Assembly: GCF_003609775.1 (NCBI RefSeq)
Contig: NZ_AP018049.1
Location: 372,001 to 436,000 of the forward strand
Direction of reading: 5' to 3'
DNA from: Prevotella melaninogenica
GTDB taxonomy: Bacteria; Bacteroidota; Bacteroidia; Bacteroidales; Bacteroidaceae
Length of the DNA stretch: 64,000 bases
In this document: in pieces, positions 7,957 through 17,071 of the stretch
How the letters are laid out: every line of letters starts with the position of its first letter
How positions within the stretch are numbered: position 1 is the stretch's first letter
The notes under the pieces: model-generated
The model's input: the letters and a program-made list of their open reading frames with translations, nothing else
Told to the model about the DNA's origin: nothing
Database searches by the model: none
Program-made: the position numbers and the translations under genes

Positions 7957-9438
7957 ATGAAAATGAAGAAAAGTATAGTTGCCATTTGTCTTGGTGCACT
8001 CGTCTTGGGAACATTGACAGGCTGTTTCGCTGGTAAGTCAACCGCTTCGTCAGGTCGTGGCGGAGAGGTCACTGGCGTTGGTGGAGGGCGTACCTTCCGC
8101 GAGCCAGCCCCTTACGGCATGACACTTGTCAAGCGTGGCTGGTTGAGAATGGGTTTGGAAAAGCAGGACTCCCTATGGGGTAAGAAGACTCCTGTAAAGG
8201 ACATCTCTGTTGATGGTTTCTGGATGGATGAAACAGAGGTGACCAATTCCGAGTACAAGCAGTTTGTTGAGTGGGTTCGTGATTCTATTATTCGTACCCG
8301 TTTGGCTGATCCTGCATACGGTGGTGATGAAAGCTATATGATCACAGAAGACAAGAACGGTGATCCTATTACCCCTCGTCTGGACTGGAACAAGCGTCTG
8401 CCTCGTAAGCCTAATGAGGATGAACAGCGTGCTTTTGAGAGCCTTTATGTAACCAATCCTGTAACAGGTGAGAAGAGCATTGATGGTAGACAGTTGAACT
8501 ATCGTTTTGAGATTTACGATTATACATCAGCTGCTCTGCGTCGCAACCGTTTGAATCCACAAGAGCGTAATTTGAATACTGATATCACTGTTGACCCTAA
8601 TGAGGTTGTGATGATATCAAAGGATACAGCTTATGTCGATGAAAACGGCGTTATTCATAACGAGACAATCAATCGCCCATTGACGGGTCCTTGGGACTTC
8701 CTCAATACTTATATTGTCAATATCTATCCAGATACGACTTGTTGGGTGAATGACTTCCGTAATTCAGATAACGAGATTTATCTCCGTAATTACTTTAGTA
8801 ATCCAACTTATAACAACTATCCTGTAGTAGGTGTAACATGGGAACAGGCTAATGCCTTCTGTGCTTGGCGTACGGACTATCTACTTAAAGGCTTAGGAAA
8901 AGAGGCACGCTACGTACAGCGTTATCGCCTACCGACTGAGGCTGAGTGGGAGTATGCTGCTCGCGGAAAGAATCAGGACGAGTTCCCTTGGGATAATCAA
9001 AACGTTAAGAGTGGTAATGGTTGTTTCTTTGCTAACTTTAAGCCAGACCGTGGAAACTATACGAAAGACGGTAACTTGATTACAAGTAAGGTAGGAATCT
9101 ATGGTGCAAACTCTAATGGGTTGTACGATATGGCAGGTAATGTTGCCGAGTGGACAAGTACCATTTATACAGAGGCAGGTGTTGATGCGATGAATGACCT
9201 CAACCCACAGTTGGACTATAAAGCAGCCAAGGAAGACCCTTATCGCTTGAAGAAAAAGAGTGTTCGTGGTGGTAGCTGGAAAGACCCAGAAAGTTATATC
9301 CGTAGTGCTTGGCGTACTTGGGAGTATCAGAACCAACCACGTAGTTACATCGGTTTCCGTTGTGTTCGCAGTCTTGCAAGTTCATCAAGTGAGGCAGCAA
9401 AAGAGAATAAGAAAAGCAGTAAGAAAAAGAGAAGATAA
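7957..9438 (+). CDS. porK: Type IX secretion ring lipoprotein PorK/GldK
   Basis: 493-residue lipoprotein. Signal sequence ends in LTGC, with Cys at residue 23, for outer-membrane anchoring on the periplasmic side. After a Gly-rich stretch comes a formylglycine-generating-enzyme/sulfatase-modifying (SUMF1-like) fold: GMTLVKRGWLRMG, then VDGFWMDETEVTNSEYKQFV, YRLPTEAEWEYAARG near residue 330, GLYDMAGNVAEWTS near 390 and VRGGSWKDPESYIRSAWR near 435, ending IGFRCVRS. GldK/PorK uses this fold structurally, with PorN, to build the periplasmic ring of the type IX secretion machine rather than as an enzyme. The C-terminus is a basic Lys/Ser tail. It lies between porP and porL; its stop codon abuts the porL start. 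Confidence 0.95.
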   Translation: MKMKKSIVAICLGALVLGTLTGCFAGKSTASSGRGGEVTGVGGGRTFREPAPYGMTLVKRGWLRMGLEKQDSLWGKKTPVKDISVDGFWMDETEVTNSEYKQFVEWVRDSIIRTRLADPAYGGDESYMITEDKNGDPITPRLDWNKRLPRKPNEDEQRAFESLYVTNPVTGEKSIDGRQLNYRFEIYDYTSAALRRNRLNPQERNLNTDITVDPNEVVMISKDTAYVDENGVIHNETINRPLTGPWDFLNTYIVNIYPDTTCWVNDFRNSDNEIYLRNYFSNPTYNNYPVVGVTWEQANAFCAWRTDYLLKGLGKEARYVQRYRLPTEAEWEYAARGKNQDEFPWDNQNVKSGNGCFFANFKPDRGNYTKDGNLITSKVGIYGANSNGLYDMAGNVAEWTSTIYTEAGVDAMNDLNPQLDYKAAKEDPYRLKKKSVRGGSWKDPESYIRSAWRTWEYQNQPRSYIGFRCVRSLASSSSEAAKENKKSSKKKRR

Positions 9439-10236
9439 ATGACACAGTACAGTAAATACAATATCATTTACCATCTGCAGAAGTGGATGGATAGTGTTCC
9501 TGGACAAACGTTCCTAAACTATGGTTATAGTTGGGGAGCTTCGGTTGTAATTCTTGGAGCTTTGTTTAAGTTGACCCACTTGCCGGGAGCTAATATTATG
9601 CTTTACTTCGGTATGGGTACTGAGGTTATCGTGTTCTTCCTCTCTGCGTTCGACCGTCCGTTTGATAAGACAGATGACGGTCGCGAACTCCCAACACATG
9701 TTACAGAGGAGTATCTTGAGGACAAAGAGAATGCAGTAGAACGTCCAGCTGCTGCTCAACAGCCACAATATGCTGCTGCGGAGAATATTGCACAGAGTGT
9801 TCAGCAGGCTATGCCTTCAGCTAATGATATTGCTGCAGCCGTTGTTGGTCAGCAGAGTAAGGCTATCGCTGATGCGCAACAGCAGACGCCTGAGATGGTA
9901 GAAGCACAGACAAACTATGTTGCTGCTTTACAGAATCTGACAGAGATGTTAGGTAAGGTGAACGACCAGAGTCAGCGTCTGACACGTGATAGCGAAGAGA
10001 TGGAGAATCTTAATCGTACTCTCACAGGTATTGCTAAGGTTTATGAGATGCAACTTAAGAGTGCCAGCCAGCAGATTGGTACCATTGATCAGATCAATGA
10101 CCAGACTCGTAAGATGGCACAGCAGATTGAGCAACTCAATAGTATCTACGCTCGAATGATTGAGGCAATGACTGTTAATATGCGTGTGGCAGCACCGGGT
10201 GCAGCTCCTCAGCAGTCTGCTCCAGAAAGCTTGTAA
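9439..10236 (+). CDS. porL: Type IX secretion motor protein PorL/GldL
   Basis: 265-residue inner-membrane protein. The N-terminus (WMDSVPGQTFLNYGYSWGASVVILGALFKLTHLPGANIMLYFGMGTEVIVFFLSAFDRP) is the GldL signature: two transmembrane helices at about residues 28-45 and 50-70, with a membrane-embedded acidic residue (GTEVI) used in proton flow. The remainder is a long cytoplasmic Gln/Ala-rich coiled coil. With PorM it forms the proton-motive-force-driven motor of type IX secretion. The start codon directly follows the porK stop, consistent with translational coupling. Length and topology are normal. Confidence 0.95.
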   Translation: MTQYSKYNIIYHLQKWMDSVPGQTFLNYGYSWGASVVILGALFKLTHLPGANIMLYFGMGTEVIVFFLSAFDRPFDKTDDGRELPTHVTEEYLEDKENAVERPAAAQQPQYAAAENIAQSVQQAMPSANDIAAAVVGQQSKAIADAQQQTPEMVEAQTNYVAALQNLTEMLGKVNDQSQRLTRDSEEMENLNRTLTGIAKVYEMQLKSASQQIGTIDQINDQTRKMAQQIEQLNSIYARMIEAMTVNMRVAAPGAAPQQSAPESL

Positions 10237-10300
10237 TGATGAAATATGGTAGGGAAGGCGTCTGTTCTCAGTGGTCTTCCCACTACAAATAATAGAATTA

Positions 10301-11890
10301 ATGGCTATTAAGAAGAGAAAGATTTCCCCTCGCCAGAAGATGATTAACCTTATGTATATCGTCCTCATGGCAATGTTGGCATTGAATATCTCCACAGAGG
10401 TACTCAATGGCTTCTCTGTTGTTGAAGAGAGCTTGAACCGCACAACGGGAAATTCATCCAAGGAAAATGAAGCTATTTTTGGCGAACTTGACCAAATGAT
10501 GCGTAAGAACCCACAGAAGGTGAAACAGTGGTTTGTGATGGCATCGACGGTCAGAGAGATGAGTGATTCTCTCTATAACTATGCACAATCGCTGAAAGTA
10601 GCCATCGTTCGTGAGGCTGATGGTGAGAAGGGTGACCCTTTGAATATCGAAGGAAAGGATAATATTGAGGCTGCCAGCTATATTATGTTGAACCCAGCTA
10701 ATGGGCAAGGACATAAACTTTACGAGGCTATCAATAATTATCGAGCACGTATTCTGCAGTTTGTAACAGACCCTCGACAGAAGAAACTTATTGCAAGTAA
10801 CCTTTCTACAGAGGTTCCTAATCATTCAATGGGTAAGAACTGGGAAGAGTATATGTTCGAGAATATGCCTGTTGCTGCAGCGGTAACGCTTCTCTCGAAG
10901 TTGCAGAGCGATGTTCGCTATGCAGAAGGTGAAGTGTTGCATACTTTGGTGGCTAATGTTGGTCTGAAAGACTTACGTGTTAACAAGTTGCAGGCATTCG
11001 TTGTGCCAAGTCAGACACGCCTTTATCCGGGTGAGACAATGACGGCACAGATGTTTATGGGTGCTGTTGATTCTACACAGCAGCCACAGGTCTTTGTAAA
11101 TGGACAGCTTATTAAGGGCAATCAGATAACCGTTAAGGCTGGTGCTCCAGGTAAACATAATTTGAGTGGATACATTCTAATCAAGGACTTGTCGGGTAAT
11201 GTTTTGCGTAGAAACTTCTCGCAAGACTATTGGGTTACGGGTGGTCCACAGCCAAAAGAGTATATCAGTCCACAAGGAATGCAGAAGGTTCCACCTTTCG
11301 ATGGAATGGCTACTATTGCTGCAGACTTGATGAATGTACTCTATGCAGGCTTTGATAACCCAATCACGATTAGTATTCCTAACACTTCTCAGAGCGACGT
11401 ACAGGCTACTATGTCTGGTGGTTCACTTGTTTCAAGGGGTGGTGGTCATTTTATCGCACGTCCTTCGGCGGTCGGTCAGCCTGTAACTATCTCTGTATCT
11501 GCAAAGGGTCGTAAGATTGGAGAGTATCAGTTCCGTGTGAGAAAATTGCCAGATCCATCGCCATATATCGCTATGGGTGCTGATAGATTTAAGAGTGGAA
11601 CACTTTCTAAGGCTGCCCTTATGTCTGCATCGGGCATTCAAGCTGCTATTGATGACGGTCTGCTTGATATTCCTTTCAACGTAACAAGCTTCCGTGTTGT
11701 CTTCTTTGATAATATGGGTAACGCTGTGCCGCTGGCAAGTAATGGTGCTTCGTTTTCTCCACAACAAAGGGAACAGTTCCGTGAGTTAAGCCGCAACAAG
11801 CGATTCTACATCACTAATGTTGTCGTTCATGGACCTGATGGTACAACCCGAACGCTTAATGGAAGAAATATGGAGGTAATTGTAAGGTGA
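10301..11890 (+). CDS. porM: Type IX secretion motor protein PorM/GldM
   Basis: 529 residues from the ATG at 10301. A GTG 30 bases earlier is in frame but would add an atypical hydrophobic extension before MAIKKRKISPRQKMINLMY, the family's standard N-terminus. One transmembrane helix (about residues 15-35, YIVLMAMLALNIS) is followed by a large periplasmic part whose domains contact the PorK/PorN ring. Motifs include LNGFSVVEESLNRT and, near the middle, RVNKLQAFVVPSQTRLYPGETMTAQMF. PorM is the elongated transducer of the L/M motor. The 64-base gap from porL contains a small GGGAAG/CTTCCC inverted repeat. Confidence 0.95.
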   Translation: MAIKKRKISPRQKMINLMYIVLMAMLALNISTEVLNGFSVVEESLNRTTGNSSKENEAIFGELDQMMRKNPQKVKQWFVMASTVREMSDSLYNYAQSLKVAIVREADGEKGDPLNIEGKDNIEAASYIMLNPANGQGHKLYEAINNYRARILQFVTDPRQKKLIASNLSTEVPNHSMGKNWEEYMFENMPVAAAVTLLSKLQSDVRYAEGEVLHTLVANVGLKDLRVNKLQAFVVPSQTRLYPGETMTAQMFMGAVDSTQQPQVFVNGQLIKGNQITVKAGAPGKHNLSGYILIKDLSGNVLRRNFSQDYWVTGGPQPKEYISPQGMQKVPPFDGMATIAADLMNVLYAGFDNPITISIPNTSQSDVQATMSGGSLVSRGGGHFIARPSAVGQPVTISVSAKGRKIGEYQFRVRKLPDPSPYIAMGADRFKSGTLSKAALMSASGIQAAIDDGLLDIPFNVTSFRVVFFDNMGNAVPLASNGASFSPQQREQFRELSRNKRFYITNVVVHGPDGTTRTLNGRNMEVIVR

Positions 11891-11940
11891 TAGTTGACGA
11901 GTAGACAAGTTTACAGGTTGACAAGTTGATAGATCGTATT
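11889..11940 (-). repeat. Short tandem repeat of TTGACAAG-type units between porM and porN
   Basis: On the minus strand this reads as imperfect units CAACTTGT, CAACCTGT, AAACTTGT, ACTCGT, CAACTAT. A closely similar series is at 37407-37446 in the opposite orientation, near the malate dehydrogenase gene. Both are intergenic. Confidence 0.55.
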
Positions 11941-12008
11941 GATACTATTTCAACTCATAAAACACGATATCACAGTATCTCTTTTAGAAAAGAACAAACA
12001 AAACAATA

Positions 12009-13052
12009 ATGAAAAAGATATTTCTCATAGTCTGCACAGCCTGCTTGGCACTTACTGTAAGTGCACAGCCTGCTGCACGTCGTAACCAACAACAGCGCCA
12101 GTCGCCTGCTAATTCGATTACTACACGTGCGCAGATATCCTTCCCAACAACTGCTCCTTTGGAGGAAGATGTTGTTTGGCGACGTGATATCTATCGTGAA
12201 CTCAAACTTACCGAGGATGCTAATGCGGGTTTGTACTATCCTACAGAGCCTGTAGGTTCACAGATGAATCTCTTTACGTACATCTTCAAGTTGATGATGA
12301 GTGGTCCTAATCGAGGTGGTATTGCTGCGTATAACTACCGTATGGATGGCAATGAGATTTTTACTGATTCAGCTCGTATTAAGCCTTTGCAGTTCCTTGA
12401 TAACTATCACATATTCTACGAACGTACTGACCATGGTATCCGCCTTGACAATAGTGATATCCCTTCAGGGGAGGTGAAAGGCTACTATCTTAAAGAGAGT
12501 GCCTATTATGATCAGGGAACAGCAACCTTCCATCGTAAGGTTGTAGCCCTCTGTCCGATTATGTATCGTGAAGATGATTTCGGAGATGGTGAAGTGAAAT
12601 ACCCTCTTTTCTGGGTTCGTTATGATGATTTGGCTCCTTTCCTTGCTAAGCAAACAATCATGACCAGCAATCTAAACAATGCTGCAACGATGAGTGTTGA
12701 CGATTATTTCACGATGAATCTCTATAAGGGAAAGATTTATAAGACAACGAATATGTTAGGTAAGACTCTCGCACAATACTGTCCTACAGATTCTGCAATG
12801 GCTGCAGAGCAGAAGAAGATTGAGCGTGAGTTGGTTGCTTTTGAGAAGACAATCTATGGCGATCCAGCTCGTCGAGATAGTTTGGATAGCATCTCTGCTG
12901 CTAAAGAAGCTGAGAAGGCACCAAGAAAGGTAGGACGTACTCGTCGCGCAAGTACTCCATCAAGCACAGTTAGTCGCTCACGTCGCCCATCTAATAGTGG
13001 CGGTGGAGGAGTATCTCCTGCACGTGTTACCGTTCGCCGCGAGCGTCATTAA
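12009..13052 (+). CDS. porN: Type IX secretion ring protein PorN/GldN
   Basis: 347-residue periplasmic protein with a signal peptide ending ...LTVSAQ. The core carries the GldN-family pattern: DVVWRRDIYRELKLTEDANAGLYYP at about residues 55-80, then LFTYIFKLMMSGP, and later CPIMYREDDFGDGEVKYPLFWVRYDDLAP. PorN pairs with the lipoprotein PorK to form the ring under the outer membrane. The C-terminal ~50 residues are low-complexity and basic (Ser/Arg/Gly, ending SPARVTVRRERH), probably disordered. It is the last gene of the operon and is followed by a very strong terminator. Confidence 0.95.
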   Translation: MKKIFLIVCTACLALTVSAQPAARRNQQQRQSPANSITTRAQISFPTTAPLEEDVVWRRDIYRELKLTEDANAGLYYPTEPVGSQMNLFTYIFKLMMSGPNRGGIAAYNYRMDGNEIFTDSARIKPLQFLDNYHIFYERTDHGIRLDNSDIPSGEVKGYYLKESAYYDQGTATFHRKVVALCPIMYREDDFGDGEVKYPLFWVRYDDLAPFLAKQTIMTSNLNNAATMSVDDYFTMNLYKGKIYKTTNMLGKTLAQYCPTDSAMAAEQKKIERELVAFEKTIYGDPARRDSLDSISAAKEAEKAPRKVGRTRRASTPSSTVSRSRRPSNSGGGGVSPARVTVRRERH

Positions 13053-13112
13053 TATTTTTTTGAGTCTTCAGTAATTTTGTGTGGTAGTCTAAAGCTATTA
13101 CATATATAAGGC

Positions 13113-13169
13113 ACACAGAGCAACTCTAAGTTTGTAGTAAGAAACTTGGAGTTGCTCTGTGTTTTTTTT
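13113..13169 (+). terminator. Strong terminator of the por operon
   Basis: Near-perfect 21-bp stem: ACACAGAGCAACTCTAAGTT at 13113 pairs with AACTTGGAGTTGCTCTGTGT ending at 13162, followed by eight T bases. It closes the type IX secretion operon. Confidence 0.95.
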
Positions 13170-13260
13170 CTTAAAAGTCTAAATGCAAAAAGCAAACCTT
13201 ATCACTCAAAATTGCGGAACTCTTCTTTTGTCCTAATTTTTCATATATTGATTTTGTAAA

Positions 13261-13354
13261 GACCACCAAACGGCTTGCAAATAACGCCCACTTGGCTTGC
13301 AAAAGATGCCCTTTTGAGCTCTTAGTAACGCCCTTTTGAAGCCTTGTTAAGCAT
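13261..13354 (+). repeat. 22-bp-period array B
   Basis: Hexamers AACGCC (13283), GATGCC (13305), AACGCC (13327) and AAGCAT (13349), with a weak GACCAC at 13261, are spaced exactly 22 bp apart. The intervening 16-bp spacers match arrays A (reverse complement) and C. Located downstream of the por operon. Confidence 0.8.
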
Positions 13355-13603
13355 CTTTTGAAATCGTACTTTGCAACTATTTGATAACAAATCACTTACA
13401 CAGACGCTAAAATAATTAACTTTTAAGCTGTTTTCCTATCCTTTTTTAAAATATTTTGTCAATATATTTCCTTGCCTTTTGGGTTAAAGAGATGTAGCGC
13501 ACGGAGGTACTTCTGTGTATTGCTTTTAGCTTTGTTGCTTCTGCTTTTCATGTGAAGTATTATGTAATAGGTTTACTTTATCACTTCATATTCTGGGAGA
13601 ATC

Positions 13604-13712
13604 TAAATTTTCTTAAGGATGGTTTTATAGATTCCACGATGGAATCTTCCTTTAATGAAAGATAGATAAAATTTCATTAAAGGAATTTTATAGAACCAAC
13701 CTTAATTAATTT
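13604..13712. repeat. Nested palindrome / possible structured RNA
   Basis: Outer imperfect arms: AAGGATGGTTTTATA near 13614-13628 and TATAGAACCAACCTTAAT near 13689-13706. Inside are two hairpins: GATTCC ACGAT GGAATC (13630-13646) and a perfect 14-bp stem TTCCTTTAATGAAA (13647-13660) with TTTCATTAAAGGAA (13672-13685). The layout suits a three-way junction or a small palindromic element. It lies about 150 bases upstream of the beta-barrel gene start. Confidence 0.65.
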
Positions 13713-13863
13713 TAATTGGGCAATAATTGCCTTACGGATGTGGTTAATGTATAGAGACACTCGAATAGTATTCCTATTTTGAGTCAACTTTCATTCATGT
13801 GGACCTTTTGTGTTCATAATGTAGGAAGTGGTTTCAGTTCTTTTATCATTAACACTTACGGTT

Positions 13864-14493
13864 ATGAAGAAAATTGTTTCATTGGCTTTATTAGCCCTAT
13901 CATTCCTTATTTCAGCTCCTGCCTATGCAGATGAACCATTAAAGTTCGGTGTAAAGGCTGGATTGAATGTGAGTGATTTTCGCTTTAATAGTGACGTGTT
14001 TGACAAATCTAATCAGGTTGGTTGGTTCATTGGTCCTACAGTAAAATTTACCTTACCAGTAGTAGGTTTAGGCATGGATGCTTCTGTTCTCTATGACTAT
14101 CGTTCGGCAAAGCTTGATTATGCTACTATGACGCAGACGGTAAAGCAGCAAGAACTTGCGATACCAGTGAATGTTCGCTATTCTATTGGCTTAGGTAGTT
14201 TGGCAAGTGTCTTTGTCTTTGGTGGTCCTCAAATTGCTTTTAATATAGGCGAAAAGGAATATCAGTGGAATATGAAGAGTACTTATTCTTTGAAGAATAG
14301 TAACTTTAGTGTCAATCTTGGCTTTGGTGTAACGGCCTTCAAACATTTGCAGGTAAGTGCTAACTATAACATTGCTTGTGGTAAAACAGGTGATGCAACT
14401 TGGAAAACAGCAACAGATGCTGCAACGTCTGTTTTCGAAAAGAAGGGTAGTCGTAACAGTTCATGGCAGTTAGGTTTAGCTTATTTCTTTTAA
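13864..14493 (+). CDS. Outer-membrane beta-barrel protein (porin-like)
   Basis: 209 residues from the ATG at 13864. An upstream in-frame start at 13828 would put 12 extra hydrophobic residues before the normal MKK signal start. The signal peptide ends ...SAPAYA. The mature part reads as an eight-stranded barrel: FGVKAGLNVSDFRF at the start, VGWFIGPTVKFTLP, LGMDASVLYDYRSA, LAIPVNVRYSIG, and a terminal strand SWQLGLAYFF ending in aromatic Phe, as outer-membrane proteins do. This matches the Bacteroidetes outer-membrane beta-barrel (PorT-like) family. The ligand is unknown. It is monocistronic with a terminator directly after it; the structured element at 13604-13712 lies in its upstream region. 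Confidence 0.85.
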   Translation: MKKIVSLALLALSFLISAPAYADEPLKFGVKAGLNVSDFRFNSDVFDKSNQVGWFIGPTVKFTLPVVGLGMDASVLYDYRSAKLDYATMTQTVKQQELAIPVNVRYSIGLGSLASVFVFGGPQIAFNIGEKEYQWNMKSTYSLKNSNFSVNLGFGVTAFKHLQVSANYNIACGKTGDATWKTATDAATSVFEKKGSRNSSWQLGLAYFF

Positions 14494-14524
14494 GTACAAA
14501 ATATTAAGTAACATATAAAAACGT

Positions 14525-14556
14525 CCCATTTCATCGAGAGTGAAATGGGTTTTTTT
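14525..14556 (+). terminator. Terminator after the beta-barrel gene
   Basis: Perfect stem CCCATTTCA (14525-14533) with TGAAATGGG (14541-14549), seven-base loop, then seven T bases. Confidence 0.95.
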
Positions 14557-14620
14557 ATGTGATAAAACGTTACGTTAAGTCTGTTTCTGTGATAGGAGGG
14601 TATTAATGATTCGTTCCATC

Positions 14621-14652
14621 TTTGTGTATTTGCATCTTTCTTTGTAACTTTG
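14621..14652 (+). promoter_or_regulatory. Promoter of priA
   Basis: TTTG at 14621-14624, 20 bases, then TAACTTTG at 14645-14652: a full match to the Bacteroidetes -33/-7 consensus, about 65 bases upstream of the chosen priA start. It supports starting the protein at 14718 rather than at the earlier in-frame codon. Confidence 0.8.
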
Positions 14653-14717
14653 TATTCAAACCAATGTCTGGTTTATTGTACAGTTTGCAGTGGCTGATAG
14701 GTAACAAACAATTTATA

Positions 14718-17024
14718 ATGACTTACGCTAATATTATTTTACCCCTTCCTCTTGAAGGCTATTTCACGTATGGTGTGCCCGATACTTTGATATCTCGGGT
14801 AACAGCTGGTGTACGTGTGTCTGTCCCTTTGGGAAAGAGTAAGACTTACGTGGGCATTATTGCGGAATATCCTGTAAATATACCGAATCCATCGGAGAAT
14901 GTTACAGCAGAAGGGAAAAAGATTATCTATAAGAATATCATAGATGTATTGGATAACACTCCTGTACTTCTCCCACAACAACTGAAGCTTTGGCATTGGA
15001 TATCTGATTACTATATGTCGCCTATTGGTGATGTTTATAAAGCAGCACTACCATCGGGACTGAAAGAGGAGTATGGTTATCGTCCTCGAACAGAACTTTA
15101 TATCCGATTAGCTGATAACCTACGCCATGAACGTACACTCACACTTATGATAGATTCCATGAAGCGTGCAACGAAACAAGTGGAAGTTCTTATGGCTTAT
15201 TTACAATTGGCTGGTGTCGATGAAATGGTGGAAATTACATCAGAAACAGTACTGCGAGAGGTGACCAGAGAGGAGTTGATGAACGTTACCCATGCCTCTG
15301 TTGGCGTTATTCGTGCTTTACAAGATAGGAAAATCCTTGTTACATACGAGAAGGAAGTCGGTAGGTTGAATCGTGGAAACCCACCACATCCAGAGAATAT
15401 AAAACCTCTGAACGAGGCACAGGCGGAGGCTTACAATCAGATTCTCTTGCAGATGATGGCGCATAGAGTGACACTACTGCATGGAGTGACCTCTTCTGGA
15501 AAGACGGAAATATATATTCATCTTATTCAGAAAGCACTTAATGAACATAAGCAGGTGTTGTATCTGTTACCCGAGATAGCACTAACGGTTCAGATTACAG
15601 AACGCTTAAAAGCCGTGTTTGGTGATAGACTCGGAATATATCACAGTAAATACAGTGATGCTGAGCGTGTGGAGATATGGCATAAGCAGTTGTCTGATTC
15701 GCCATACGATGTAATTTTAGGTGCAAGAAGTGCTATTTTTCTCCCATTTCATCGATTAGGTCTGGTTATTATAGATGAAGAACATGAGCAGAGTTTTAAG
15801 CAGCAAGACCCTGCTCCTCGTTATCATGCTCGCTCAGCTGCGATTGTGTTGGCACAGATGTATCCTGATGCAAAGACACTTTTGGGAACGGCTACGCCTT
15901 CAATGGAAAGCTATTACAATGCTAAGCAAGGCAAGTATGGTCTTGTTGAGTTGACACGCCGTTATAAAGATATCCAACTTCCTGAAATAGAAATTGTAGA
16001 TATCAAGGATCTTTATCGTAGAAAGATGATGACTGGAGCCTTCTCTCCACGTCTTCTCTCTGCTGTTCGTGAGGCATTGGGGCGTGGCGAACAAGCAATA
16101 TTGTTTCAGAATCGGCGTGGCTTTGCGCCGATGGTGGAGTGTAGACAGTGCGGATGGGTTCCAAAGTGTCCAGACTGTGATGTGTCATTAACGCACCATA
16201 AGAATATGAACTACCTTTCTTGCCACTACTGCGGCTATACGATGAAGGTGCCAGATGTATGCCCTTGTTGTGAAAGTGAGGATATCCGTGGGCGAGGGTA
16301 TGGAACAGAGAAGGTAGAAGATGAAATCCGTTATATATTCCCTGAGGCTCGTATTGCGCGAATGGACCTTGATACAACCCGCACACGTAATGCTTATGAA
16401 CGTTTGATTAATGACTTTTCTACGGGGAAGAGCAATCTTCTGATAGGTACGCAGATGATTTCAAAGGGGCTCGACTTTGATAAGGTTTCGGTCGTGGGAA
16501 TCCTCAATGCAGACTCAATGTTGAATTATCCTGACTTCCGTGCATACGAGCAAGCGTTTATGATGATGAGTCAGGTGAGTGGACGAGCAGGAAGAAAAGG
16601 AAGGCAGGGGTTGGTAATTCTTCAGACAAAGAGCCCAGAGTTGCCGGTTATTCAGCAGGTAGTGCGAAATGATTATCAGTCGTTTTATTCCGACTTGCTG
16701 ATAGAGAGACGTGACTTCCATTATCCCCCATTTTATCGACTTGTCTATGTCTATTTGAAACATAGGGATGAGAATACAGTGAACTCAGCAGGTTTAGAGT
16801 TGGGTAGTAGACTCCGTGAAATCTTTGGTGAGCGCGTACTCGGTCCAGATAAACCAGCAGTAGCTCGTGTGAAGACGTTAAGTATCAGAAAAATAATGCT
16901 TAAGTTGGAGAATGGAATTGACTATCCACGTGTTCGCCAGTATCTTCGTGGAGCCTTAGATGCCATGTTGAAGGATAAGAGATATGGTGCTCTTCAAGTG
17001 TATTATGACGTTGATCCGCTATAG
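14718..17024 (+). CDS. priA: Primosomal protein N' (replication restart helicase PriA)
   Basis: 768 residues from the ATG at 14718; the frame extends upstream, but the promoter at 14621-14652 would lie inside a longer version. The N-terminal DNA-binding domain starts YANIILPLPLEGYFTYGVP. The helicase part has Walker A GVTSSGKTEIY near residue 262, the DEEH box IIDEEHEQSFKQQ near 355, LGTATPSMES near 395, and GTQMISKGLDFDKVSVVGILNADS near 580. Between the lobes is the family's eight-cysteine zinc region (CRQCGWVPKCPDCD, then CHYCGY and CPCCES). PriA recognises stalled forks and reloads the replicative helicase. All key motifs are intact. It is monocistronic. Confidence 0.97.
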   Translation: MTYANIILPLPLEGYFTYGVPDTLISRVTAGVRVSVPLGKSKTYVGIIAEYPVNIPNPSENVTAEGKKIIYKNIIDVLDNTPVLLPQQLKLWHWISDYYMSPIGDVYKAALPSGLKEEYGYRPRTELYIRLADNLRHERTLTLMIDSMKRATKQVEVLMAYLQLAGVDEMVEITSETVLREVTREELMNVTHASVGVIRALQDRKILVTYEKEVGRLNRGNPPHPENIKPLNEAQAEAYNQILLQMMAHRVTLLHGVTSSGKTEIYIHLIQKALNEHKQVLYLLPEIALTVQITERLKAVFGDRLGIYHSKYSDAERVEIWHKQLSDSPYDVILGARSAIFLPFHRLGLVIIDEEHEQSFKQQDPAPRYHARSAAIVLAQMYPDAKTLLGTATPSMESYYNAKQGKYGLVELTRRYKDIQLPEIEIVDIKDLYRRKMMTGAFSPRLLSAVREALGRGEQAILFQNRRGFAPMVECRQCGWVPKCPDCDVSLTHHKNMNYLSCHYCGYTMKVPDVCPCCESEDIRGRGYGTEKVEDEIRYIFPEARIARMDLDTTRTRNAYERLINDFSTGKSNLLIGTQMISKGLDFDKVSVVGILNADSMLNYPDFRAYEQAFMMMSQVSGRAGRKGRQGLVILQTKSPELPVIQQVVRNDYQSFYSDLLIERRDFHYPPFYRLVYVYLKHRDENTVNSAGLELGSRLREIFGERVLGPDKPAVARVKTLSIRKIMLKLENGIDYPRVRQYLRGALDAMLKDKRYGALQVYYDVDPL

Positions 17025-17071
17025 TTTTAGTTACTTATCTCTTTTCTAAAGTCTTGTTTCCCAAATTATTT

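Larger units (their letters stand above)
13053..13863. other. 810-bp intergenic region between porN and the beta-barrel gene
   Basis: Holds the porN terminator (13113-13169), 22-bp-period array B (13261-13354) and a nested palindromic structure (13604-13712). No convincing gene: a possible 74-codon minus-strand frame at 13171-13395 coincides with the repeat array and is rejected. The remaining DNA is AT-rich without recognisable features. Confidence 0.6.

Noticed and set aside
13171..13395. 74-codon minus-strand reading frame after porN
   Set aside because: It coincides with repeat array B; the same repeat elsewhere is not in an equivalent frame, and no promoter or ribosome-binding site is seen.
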